Source of the DNA: Oscillospiraceae bacterium
GTDB lineage: Bacteria > Bacillota > Clostridia > Oscillospirales > Oscillospiraceae
Reading direction: 5' to 3'
Assembly (NCBI GenBank): GCA_017420125.1
Contig: JAFOJR010000169.1
Coordinates: 1 to 5,865, forward strand
DNA: 5,865 nucleotides
Shown: positions 1-5,615 of the stretch, in pieces
How the letters are laid out: each line of letters begins with the position of its first letter
Position numbering within the stretch: position 1 is the stretch's first letter
Made by a program: the position numbers and the translations under genes
The notes under the pieces: model-generated
The model's input: the letters and a program-made list of their open reading frames with translations, nothing else
What the model was told of the DNA's origin: nothing
Databases searched by the model: none

Positions 1-218
1 ATTCCAGTTCCTATATAACAAAAAATGCCTGCACGCAAACCGGCACTGATCACTGCTGCAGCAGGCAGCAATCCTGCAACAGCCACAATCCCCATCCGGC
101 CAGATGGAAGATAAGACGCCAGGAGCAGGATCAGAACGGAAAGCGCAATCAAAAGAGCTGTTAAGGTTAATTTTTTTGTTCTTCCCTTCACTGTTTGCCC
201 GTAATCTTGCTTTGCCAT
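1..218 (-). CDS. Predicted membrane protein, N-terminal 72 residues (3' end outside window)
   Basis: The reading frame starts at ATG 218-216 and stays open to the left edge, so only the N-terminus is seen. The start is backed by an AGAGGG Shine-Dalgarno at 226-231, 7 nt upstream, which lies inside the last codons of the J-domain gene. That gene's stop ends one base before this ATG, so the two are probably translationally coupled. Residues 1-17 are basic and polar (MAKQDYGQTVKGRTKK). They are followed by a hydrophobic segment at about 18-37 and a second at about 43-60, joined by a short PSGR loop, so the protein is a multi-pass membrane protein. The pattern resembles small clostridial integral membrane proteins of unknown role, and loosely the S components of ECF transporters, but this is recollection and no substrate can be named. 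It is the last visible gene of the cdaA operon. Confidence 0.75.
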   Translation of the reverse strand, partial: MAKQDYGQTVKGRTKKLTLTALLIALSVLILLLASYLPSGRMGIVAVAGLLPAAAVISAGLRAGIFCYIGTG

Positions 219-219
219 A

Positions 220-837
220 TTAGCACCCTCTGCCGCCACACAAGCAGTTCAGGCACAACATGCTGGCACAGCAATCTGCAGCCCCCATACCGCCGCCCAT
301 ATCATACCCGGTAGGCCGATATGCCTGTCCGCCGCCTTGCATATAGGCAAGCGCCTGACGATATTCCATATTGCCCGGCTCCATATTGCAGGCCATCTGA
401 TACTGCTGCCGCGCCTCGTCAAGCCAGCCTTTTCGATAGGCAATGCTGCCCATCAAAAAATGCCACTCTGCCGTGCGGGCAGGTGCCTGATTGAGTAAGG
501 ATTCCGCCTGCTGCAAATCTCCGCGGTTAATTGCAGCACGCACTTGGGCATATATCACGGACCCTCCAGCACTGTTCCCGGTATACCCTTGATAACCACT
601 GTTGTACCCGCCAGAAGACGCACCTGCACTACCGGTATGGGAACCGCCGTTCCGCATTCTCATAATGGCGTCATATGCTTCGTTGATTTCTTTCATTTTT
701 TCTTCAGCTAAATCAGCAAGCGGATTATTCTGATAGTTATCCGGGTGGTATTTTCTTGCCAGCTCCCGATAAGCACGTTTTACTTCTTCATCACTGGCAT
801 TGGATGAAATCCCCAAGATTCCATACGGATCATTCAT
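220..837 (-). CDS. J-domain (DnaJ-like) protein with TPR-like region and Cys-rich tail
   Basis: This 205-residue protein opens with a J domain (about 3-61) carrying the HPD motif at 31-33, which stimulates the ATPase of an Hsp70/DnaK partner. A Gly/Ser/Tyr linker (64-92) follows. A helical region at about 95-166 reads like two TPR-type repeats (GDLQQAESLLNQ; AYRKGWLDEARQQYQ). After a Gly-rich spacer comes a tail with six cysteines (189, 190, 195, 198, 200, 205) that ends on Cys. It lacks the Cys-rich zinc domain and C-terminal substrate domains of canonical DnaJ, so it is a specialised co-chaperone rather than the housekeeping one. The start ATG (837-835) is supported by AGGAG at 846-850, 8 nt upstream, and overlaps the end of the DUF5685 gene by 8 nt. 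The tail may bind metal or an Fe-S cluster, or help membrane association; none of these is shown. The role is probably linked to the adjacent DUF5685 protein. Confidence 0.9.
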   Translation of the reverse strand: MNDPYGILGISSNASDEEVKRAYRELARKYHPDNYQNNPLADLAEEKMKEINEAYDAIMRMRNGGSHTGSAGASSGGYNSGYQGYTGNSAGGSVIYAQVRAAINRGDLQQAESLLNQAPARTAEWHFLMGSIAYRKGWLDEARQQYQMACNMEPGNMEYRQALAYMQGGGQAYRPTGYDMGGGMGAADCCASMLCLNCLCGGRGC

Positions 838-1729
838 ATATCATTCTCCTATTTTTCTGCTCTATTTGCTTCCATTGAATGGCTTCTCCACTTAACACGC
901 GCAGGTTGGCATTCGGAAGACTCAAGTATAAAATATTGTCTAAAATTTCAGACCAGCGGCCGGTTGTCAGCAAGCTGTACGCCGATGCCGCCAGATTTAA
1001 CGAATGCCGCATTGTTGCCTCCAGCAAATGCCGATCTCCTTGTGCCAGCTCCGGTTCCTTTAAACCGAAACGTGCAATCAACGGGTTATATCTCTTTCTC
1101 TTAAAATCCTCCTTCAAATCGTCATATGCATCTGCCAGATAGATCCAGCGTCCTACATGATATAAAATCTGCTCCACAGGACGTTTTTCTTCCTGCATAT
1201 GCAGCTGTGCACCGGCAGCCTGCAATAGCTTTGCAAAGGTATCGGCTGTTCGATCGAGAGAGGGGCAGTGTTCCTGCTCCAACGTATGGAGTTCCGCCAG
1301 ACATTGGCGTACCACACAGTCGAAATCTGCAAGACGCTTCGCTGCCCGCTGATAAGCCGGACGTAATAACAGTGATAGAACCCTGGCTTTCAGACGACGG
1401 AACCATACTTCATCCAGAATGGTATCTTTCAGTTTCCAAAAGCTGAGAATTACACTAGCATCTGCTGCAATTTCAAACCCGGGTGTCACCGCACAAACAC
1501 GGCGGCGGCGGAAGGGGCTGGCAATACAGCGGCACATGGAATCTGCATGCAGACACGCTTCACGATCCAGCAACATGGCCAAAAATGTAAAATCATAGTT
1601 GAGAAAAAATCGTGCTTTCAAGCCGCAGTTTTTTCCCATCGCATGGCAAAGCCCGCAATATCCACTTTTAAATTTTTGAAATTCTTTTACCTTCAGTTCT
1701 CCGACCAAAGGCGTAACATAACCAAACAT
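830..1729 (-). CDS. DUF5685 family protein, function unknown
   Basis: This 299-residue protein starts with MFGYVTP and has a CGLCH motif at 25-29, the typical opening of DUF5685 proteins. That conserved N-terminus fixes the start. More cysteines follow at 35, 59, 66, 68 and 79, so a metal site is possible. The rest is predicted largely helical. Two acidic motifs stand out: DTILDE at 102-107 (a DxxxD pattern) and DAYDDLKED at 200-208, followed by YNPL at 214-217. This spacing recalls the paired Asp motifs of all-alpha isoprenoid synthases such as the squalene/phytoene synthase group. That is pattern-level inference, not an assignment. No transmembrane helix is obvious. The gene starts 4 nt after the cdaR stop with no recognisable Shine-Dalgarno, and it overlaps the J-domain gene by 8 nt, so all three are probably co-translated. 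From memory, DUF5685 and J-domain genes recur as neighbours in Clostridia. Confidence 0.85.
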   Translation of the reverse strand: MFGYVTPLVGELKVKEFQKFKSGYCGLCHAMGKNCGLKARFFLNYDFTFLAMLLDREACLHADSMCRCIASPFRRRRVCAVTPGFEIAADASVILSFWKLKDTILDEVWFRRLKARVLSLLLRPAYQRAAKRLADFDCVVRQCLAELHTLEQEHCPSLDRTADTFAKLLQAAGAQLHMQEEKRPVEQILYHVGRWIYLADAYDDLKEDFKRKRYNPLIARFGLKEPELAQGDRHLLEATMRHSLNLAASAYSLLTTGRWSEILDNILYLSLPNANLRVLSGEAIQWKQIEQKNRRMIYE

Positions 1730-1733
1730 CGCT

Positions 1734-2969
1734 TTAACCGGTCAGGGAAACTACAATTGTATATTCCCCTACTACGCCTGCATCCGAATACCCGCTTAAC
1801 GAGACAGTGACTGGAACGGTGTAATTCCCTCTTTTCCGCCCCATTTCAGAAAGATCTGCAACGGCACGAAGATGATAAGAGGAAACCTGGGAAAGTGCCT
1901 CTTCCGTTCCCCGCAAAACCACCTGCAGGCTTTTTGTTACCAAAGAAGCTTTCATACCCTTGGGAACATTGATCAGGCCAATATCCGTTACCTGCATTGC
2001 TCTTGTTTCCAGCCCTGTAATGGCAAGATCAATTTTCGCCTCTGTCACCCCGCTCACATTTTTTACGTCCGGGGGTAAGGGAATCGAAAAGTTCATTTCG
2101 CTGGCACTTAAAACCTGCGACAGATCAATCTCGCCTATTGTGATGGATTCCACCCCATCCAAGTCCGCCTTTTCGCCGGAAAGCATAATGCTTTTTGGCT
2201 CGATCGTCACTTGGGCATTCTCCTCTTTGGCGCCGCCGCCCTCTATCAGGGAAACTCGCAGCGGCACATCCTTCACTACAACAACCGGCATCGTTACGTT
2301 TACCGTCTCTGTACTTTTCTGAATTTCTTTTGAGGTTACCTCGTTCCCCTCATAATCCAGCAGACGGTAGGGCATTTCTGCAGAAAGCGTTTCTGAAAGA
2401 TCTTGTCCTGTCACAATTACCTCAGCTCGCTCTACTTTCGCAATTTCCTGTTCCTCGCCGCTGATTTCAACCATTTCCGGGGAAATGATCATCTCATCTC
2501 CAATATACCCTTCCGCAATTGTCCCTTCGAAGCTTGCTGTAACTGCTACTGTTTTGGTCACCATGCGCCCTAAAGTAACATCAACGTAGTTGCTGCTGCG
2601 ATCTACAATTGTTATGTTCTCACCCAATGTCAAATTACTGGGAAGGCGGATTTCATAGGCCATCTGGTGCAGTCCGGTCGTTGCAAGTTTGGAAAGATCC
2701 ACCGTAATTGTAATATTATCCCGATTCAACTGAGTCAGCGTCTGTCGTTTTCCCTGAAGACGAAGGGATATGGTGGAAGCTTTTCCGGACAACACCATTA
2801 AGTTTTCCTCCGCCAGGGCATTTTCACCAACGAAGGTAACGGGAATATCCGAAACTGTAATTTCAACGTCCGGATTCTCCACATTCACCACATATACCCA
2901 TAATGCAATTGCCACAAGAATGGACAAAACAATATAAAATATTTTACTTTCTTTGATGTTTTGAATCAT
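1734..2969 (-). CDS. cdaR: CdaR (YbbR-domain) regulator of the diadenylate cyclase CdaA
   Basis: This 411-residue protein has a short basic N-terminus, one transmembrane helix at about 10-28, and then an extracytoplasmic beta-rich part. The latter reads as four YbbR-like repeats, roughly 36-134, 138-228, 235-316 and 322-409. Each contains a strand resembling 'V.ISG/LSG' followed by a D/E-rich turn, for example MVEISGEE near 167 and IMLSGEKA near 261. In Firmicutes, CdaR binds and modulates CdaA at the membrane and so tunes c-di-AMP levels. Family members usually have three or four YbbR repeats, so the length is normal. The start ATG lies 26 nt inside the end of cdaA in another frame. An AAAAGGA motif at 2981-2987 sits 11 nt upstream, somewhat far but usable. 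The overlap points to translational coupling and near-stoichiometric production with CdaA. Confidence 0.93.
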   Translation of the reverse strand: MIQNIKESKIFYIVLSILVAIALWVYVVNVENPDVEITVSDIPVTFVGENALAEENLMVLSGKASTISLRLQGKRQTLTQLNRDNITITVDLSKLATTGLHQMAYEIRLPSNLTLGENITIVDRSSNYVDVTLGRMVTKTVAVTASFEGTIAEGYIGDEMIISPEMVEISGEEQEIAKVERAEVIVTGQDLSETLSAEMPYRLLDYEGNEVTSKEIQKSTETVNVTMPVVVVKDVPLRVSLIEGGGAKEENAQVTIEPKSIMLSGEKADLDGVESITIGEIDLSQVLSASEMNFSIPLPPDVKNVSGVTEAKIDLAITGLETRAMQVTDIGLINVPKGMKASLVTKSLQVVLRGTEEALSQVSSYHLRAVADLSEMGRKRGNYTVPVTVSLSGYSDAGVVGEYTIVVSLTG

Positions 2970-3843
2970 CGGATCTCTTGTCCTTTTGTTTCTTCCGTAA
3001 ATTGTGTAAGCTTAACTTTTTCCAGCTACTGGCGAATTTTTCTCCTGTCTCTATCGGCAAAAGCTCATTTTCCAAAAATCGCTCCAGTGTTTCCGGAGAT
3101 AAATGACGTTTCAAAACGCCCCCCGTTGCAACCGAGATGGACCCGGTTTCCTCAGAGACAATCACTGCAATTGCGTCTGAGCTTTCGCTCACGCCGATTC
3201 CAGCACGGTGCCGCATGCCCAACTCCCGGCTTAGGTGAGTATTCCCTGACAGGGGAAGCATACAGCCGGCACCGGCAATTCGTCCTTCTCGGATAATGGC
3301 CGCACCATCGTGCATAGGCGCTTTGGGATAAAAAATATTCTTCAGCAATTCGCTGGAAACGGATGCGTCCAAAACAGTCCCTGTTTTTATGGCGCCTTCC
3401 AAAAGATTTTTCCGCTCAAATACAATCAAAGCGCCCTCTTTGGCCTTAGAAAGGGCGACACACGCAGCAACCGTATGGGAAATAACATGTTCCAGATCAT
3501 CTGGTATCGTTTGAGAAAATACATCACCCAGTCTGCTGCGCCCCACTTTTTCCAGGACGCGGCGCAACTCTGGCTGAAATAAAATAATCAGTGCCAAAAA
3601 GCCCAGTTCCACTGCCTTTCGCAGGATGAAACTGACCACGTTCAAACGCAGCAAAGAAGAAATCCATGTTGCGGCCAATAGAAAAAAAATCCCCTTTGCC
3701 ACCTGGGCAGAACTTGTGCGCCGAATAAAACGGGTTAAATAATAGATCAGGCAGGCAATGACAGCAATATCAATCAGATCTGTAATCTTAATTGTTAACA
3801 TATAATTCCAAATGGTATTGAGCCATTGAAAAATCGCTTCCAT
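2944..3843 (-). CDS. cdaA: CdaA, membrane-bound diadenylate cyclase (c-di-AMP synthase)
   Basis: The enzyme condenses two ATP into cyclic di-AMP. The 299-residue protein has three predicted transmembrane helices (about 23-40, 51-67, 77-90). A PELRRVLEKVGR linker follows (91-102), and then the cytoplasmic DAC domain (about 115-265). The catalytic DGA motif is at 179-181, within APMHDGAAII, and the RHR motif is at 211-213, within GMRHRAGIGVSE; both are intact. The N-terminal helices and the lack of a C-terminal helix-hairpin-helix region separate it from DisA. It is somewhat longer than the well-studied 273-residue B. subtilis form. The excess lies in a basic tail (about 274-299) that has no assigned role. 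The start is placed at ATG 3843-3841, preceded by GGAGGTGA at 3853-3860 and a sigma-A promoter. It is the first gene of the operon, and cdaR overlaps its 3' end. Confidence 0.96.
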   Translation of the reverse strand: MEAIFQWLNTIWNYMLTIKITDLIDIAVIACLIYYLTRFIRRTSSAQVAKGIFFLLAATWISSLLRLNVVSFILRKAVELGFLALIILFQPELRRVLEKVGRSRLGDVFSQTIPDDLEHVISHTVAACVALSKAKEGALIVFERKNLLEGAIKTGTVLDASVSSELLKNIFYPKAPMHDGAAIIREGRIAGAGCMLPLSGNTHLSRELGMRHRAGIGVSESSDAIAVIVSEETGSISVATGGVLKRHLSPETLERFLENELLPIETGEKFASSWKKLSLHNLRKKQKDKRSDDSKHQRK

Positions 3844-3852
3844 ATTCCTGCC

Positions 3853-3860
3853 TCACCTCC
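3853..3860 (-). promoter_or_regulatory. Shine-Dalgarno sequence of cdaA
   Basis: The minus strand reads GGAGGTGA here, an uninterrupted 8-base match to the anti-Shine-Dalgarno end of Firmicute 16S rRNA. It is 9 nt before the cdaA ATG. It is the strongest ribosome binding site in the window and it fixes the cdaA start. Confidence 0.88.
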
Positions 3861-3874
3861 AAAATGCCATTTTC

Positions 3875-3903
3875 ATTATATCCCATCCATCCCCGCTTGG
3901 CAA
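3875..3903 (-). promoter_or_regulatory. Sigma-A promoter of the cdaA operon
   Basis: On the minus strand a TTGCCA -35 box (3903-3898) is separated by exactly 17 nt from a perfect TATAAT -10 box (3880-3875). This predicts transcription starting near 3868 and a 5' leader of only about 25 nt before cdaA. Such a leader is too short for a riboswitch, including the c-di-AMP-sensing ydaO class. Any control of initiation would have to act at or upstream of this promoter. No other promoter of this quality was seen between cdaA and the left edge, so it probably serves the whole five-gene run. Confidence 0.85.
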
Positions 3904-3976
3904 GAAAATTAGAAAATTATTGTGCAAAGTAAAATACCAGAAAATTCGTGATACTTTTTTCATTTTCGGCAAAACT

Positions 3977-4055
3977 ACAGACAATATTTCTTAAAACATC
4001 GCAGCAACATTTCTGTCCGCAACAAGCACTTCTCTTTATAACACAGACAAATATT
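3977..4055. repeat. Direct repeat of an ACAGACAA(A)TATT motif, 66 bp apart
   Basis: ACAGACAATATT at 3977-3988 recurs as ACAGACAAATATT at 4043-4055, identical except for one extra A. Both copies lie in the AT-rich spacer (3904-4091) between the divergently oriented cdaA operon and the small plus-strand gene. The 66 bp spacing is a little over six helical turns. The second copy runs into the palindrome at 4049-4064. They could be paired binding sites for a regulator, but AT-rich DNA produces such matches by chance, and no known operator is recognised. Confidence 0.4.
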
Positions 4056-4064
4056 CAAATATTT
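4049..4064. promoter_or_regulatory. Perfect 7-2-7 palindrome, candidate operator
   Basis: The sequence AAATATT-CA-AATATTT is a perfect inverted repeat of 7 bp arms around 2 bp. It also contains a tandem octamer, CAAATATT at 4048-4055 and again at 4056-4063. It ends 27 nt before the ATG of the small gene at 4092 and 11 nt before its Shine-Dalgarno, so a bound protein would block that gene. A TATAAC box at 4037-4042 just upstream could be its -10, although no good -35 is seen. The regulator is unknown. Confidence 0.4.
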
Positions 4065-4091
4065 TCACCTGCTTGAAAGGAAGATGCGTAT

Positions 4092-4346
4092 ATGAGCCTT
4101 ATTTCATGCGTTGATCCCTGTATCTATCAAGAAGAGGGGTACTGCACGTTGGAGCGCGCTGTTTCCACCGGGCAGATTTCTCACCAAAAACCCTGCATTC
4201 ACTTTATTCCAAAACACAGCTTCACGAAAAACAAGCGTCCAATGCCTCTTTCAAATTTCGAACCGGGATCAAAGACAGCCCCTTTGGCGTTTCTACCGAA
4301 CCGTCCCGTGCAGGAAGCAGACAGGCCGAAAAACCCAGACGCCTGA
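4092..4346 (+). CDS. Small Cys-rich protein, convergent with and overlapping radA
   Basis: This 84-residue frame is the only plus-strand gene supported here. AAAGGAAG at 4076-4083 lies 8 nt before ATG 4092. The first 41 residues look like a real family: four cysteines at 6, 10, 18 and 35 (C-x3-C-x7-C-x16-C) in the pattern SCVDPCIYQEEGYCTLE...KPCIHFIPK. This recalls short clostridial proteins of about 40-55 residues, some carried in databases under the unlikely name 'hydroxymyristoyl-ACP dehydratase'. They may bind zinc or another metal. The frame then continues for about 41 residues antisense to the last 125 nt of radA. That second half has no cysteines, is Pro/Lys-rich, and is probably extra sequence caused by lack of a stop. 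The gene is divergent from cdaA and convergent to radA. Start and first half are fairly sure; the function of the tail is doubtful. Confidence 0.65.
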   Translation: MSLISCVDPCIYQEEGYCTLERAVSTGQISHQKPCIHFIPKHSFTKNKRPMPLSNFEPGSKTAPLAFLPNRPVQEADRPKNPDA

Positions 4347-5595
4347 CCTCTGAAAGCCGCTGCCCAATATTTTGAACCGGACGCAGTTCCCCTGTCAGGC
4401 CCATTTCTCCCAAAGCTGCCAAATTGCCCGGCAGCGGCCGTTCCAAATAACTGGATGCTACTGCAAGAATCGCTGCTAAATCCGCCGCCGGCTCATCAAT
4501 GGTCAGCCCGCCAATAACATTCAAATAAACATCACAGTTTGACAGGCGGAATCCGCCTTTTTTCTCCAACACCGCCAAAAGTAACGCTGCTCGATTATAA
4601 TCAAATCCATTGCTTGTCCGTCTCGGCGCCCCAAAGCTGGTGGAAGCAACTAAAGCCTGTACTTCTGCAAGTACGGAACGTGCTCCCTCCATCACACAGG
4701 TGACACATGCTCCCGGCGTATTGACAGGCCGACCGGCCAAAAGCCGTTCAGATGGATTCGGCACTTCTTCCAGCCCATGATCACTCATTTCAAATACACC
4801 AATTTCATTGGTGGCTCCAAATCTATTTTTCACGGCCCGCAGGATCCGAAAGGTCATATGCTGCTCCCCTTCGAAGTAAAGCACACAATCTACCATGTGC
4901 TCCAAAACTTTCGGCCCGGCAATGGAACCTTCTTTGTTGACGTGCCCCACCAGAAAAACGGTAATTCCTTGTTCTTTTGCCAGACGCATAAGCGCCATTG
5001 CACATTCTTTCACCTGTCCAACGCTACCCGGTGATGCCATCAGGGATTCCCGATACAGTGTTTGGATGGAGTCCACAATAAGAATACCCGGAGCCAAATC
5101 AACGGCCGTATCTAAAATGTCGTCTAAATTTGTCTCCGACAACACATATAGATTCTCGCCGGATACATGTAAACGGTCTGCACGGAGTTTAAGCTGACGC
5201 TCCGACTCTTCTCCCGATACATATAGGACAGGCACATTACGATCCAGATGCGCACAGATCTGCAGCATTAAGGTAGACTTTCCAATCCCTGGTGCGCCTC
5301 CCACCAGGACAAAGGACCCCTGTACCGCACCACCGCCTAACACGCGATCCAGCTCACGGAGTCCCGTTGAAAATCGGAGTTCTGCATCTGTCTGCACTTC
5401 GGAGATTCGATGGGGCGTCCCCCGAAGCTCCCGTCTTTTTCCTCCAGATGATGCAGTTCCTGCCCGCCGAATCGGCTCCTTTTGCGACGGTGCTTCCACC
5501 AGCGTATTCCAACTCCCGCAGGCTCCGCATTTCCCAGACCATTTTGGAAATTCGTTTCCACATTCTGTGCAGTAAAAAATTGTTTTCGCTTTCAT
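4222..5595 (-). CDS. radA: RadA (Sms), DNA repair and recombination ATPase
   Basis: RadA is a hexameric DNA helicase-like ATPase that extends strand exchange and processes branched recombination intermediates. The 457-residue protein is full length for the family. It has an N-terminal four-cysteine zinc finger (C9, C12, C23, C26), a RecA-like core with Walker A GGAPGIGKST at 99-108 and Walker B ILIVDS at 171-176, and the RadA signature KNRFG at 256-260. A Lon-protease-like C-terminal domain covers about 290-457. All key residues are intact. The start at ATG 5595-5593 is preceded by GAGAGGAG at 5603-5610, spaced by 7 nt. It lies 20 nt after the cwlD-like gene, probably in one transcript. No hairpin terminator was found behind its stop, and its last 125 nt are overlapped by the convergent small gene. 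In many Firmicutes radA neighbours disA; here the next cyclase gene is cdaA. Confidence 0.96.
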   Translation of the reverse strand: MKAKTIFYCTECGNEFPKWSGKCGACGSWNTLVEAPSQKEPIRRAGTASSGGKRRELRGTPHRISEVQTDAELRFSTGLRELDRVLGGGAVQGSFVLVGGAPGIGKSTLMLQICAHLDRNVPVLYVSGEESERQLKLRADRLHVSGENLYVLSETNLDDILDTAVDLAPGILIVDSIQTLYRESLMASPGSVGQVKECAMALMRLAKEQGITVFLVGHVNKEGSIAGPKVLEHMVDCVLYFEGEQHMTFRILRAVKNRFGATNEIGVFEMSDHGLEEVPNPSERLLAGRPVNTPGACVTCVMEGARSVLAEVQALVASTSFGAPRRTSNGFDYNRAALLLAVLEKKGGFRLSNCDVYLNVIGGLTIDEPAADLAAILAVASSYLERPLPGNLAALGEMGLTGELRPVQNIGQRLSEVRRLGFSACLLPARDGSVETPKGLSLIPVRNLKEALDACFS

Positions 5596-5615
5596 TTTCC
5601 GGCTCCTCTCATGGC

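Noticed and set aside
2944..3843. Assigning the cyclase as DisA because radA is near
   Set aside because: Three N-terminal transmembrane helices and the lack of a helix-hairpin-helix C-terminus, with cdaR following, identify it as CdaA.
3853..3870. Five-codon leader peptide (ATG at 3870, MAFWR, stop TGA) ending in the cdaA Shine-Dalgarno
   Set aside because: The predicted transcription start is near 3868, which leaves the ATG outside the transcript. No ribosome binding site precedes it.
3844..3874. A c-di-AMP (ydaO-type) riboswitch in front of cdaA
   Set aside because: The promoter position leaves a leader of about 25 nt, far too short for that aptamer.
3926..3960. Possible plus-strand terminator: AAAGTA at 3926-3931 pairing with TACTTT at 3952-3957, then a T run
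   Set aside because: The stem is only 6 AT-rich pairs with a 20 nt loop, and no plus-strand gene ends before it.
4011..4042. Plus-strand promoter for the small gene using TATAAC at 4037-4042
   Set aside because: No acceptable -35 lies 16-18 nt upstream, so it is mentioned only as context and not called as a promoter.
3904..4221. A terminator behind radA on the minus strand
   Set aside because: Reading the minus strand from the radA stop to the cdaA promoter showed no GC-rich hairpin followed by a T run.
4111..4353. An 80-codon plus-strand frame overlapping the small Cys-rich gene
   Set aside because: It has no good ribosome binding site, no family-like pattern, and sits in the +1 frame of the supported gene.
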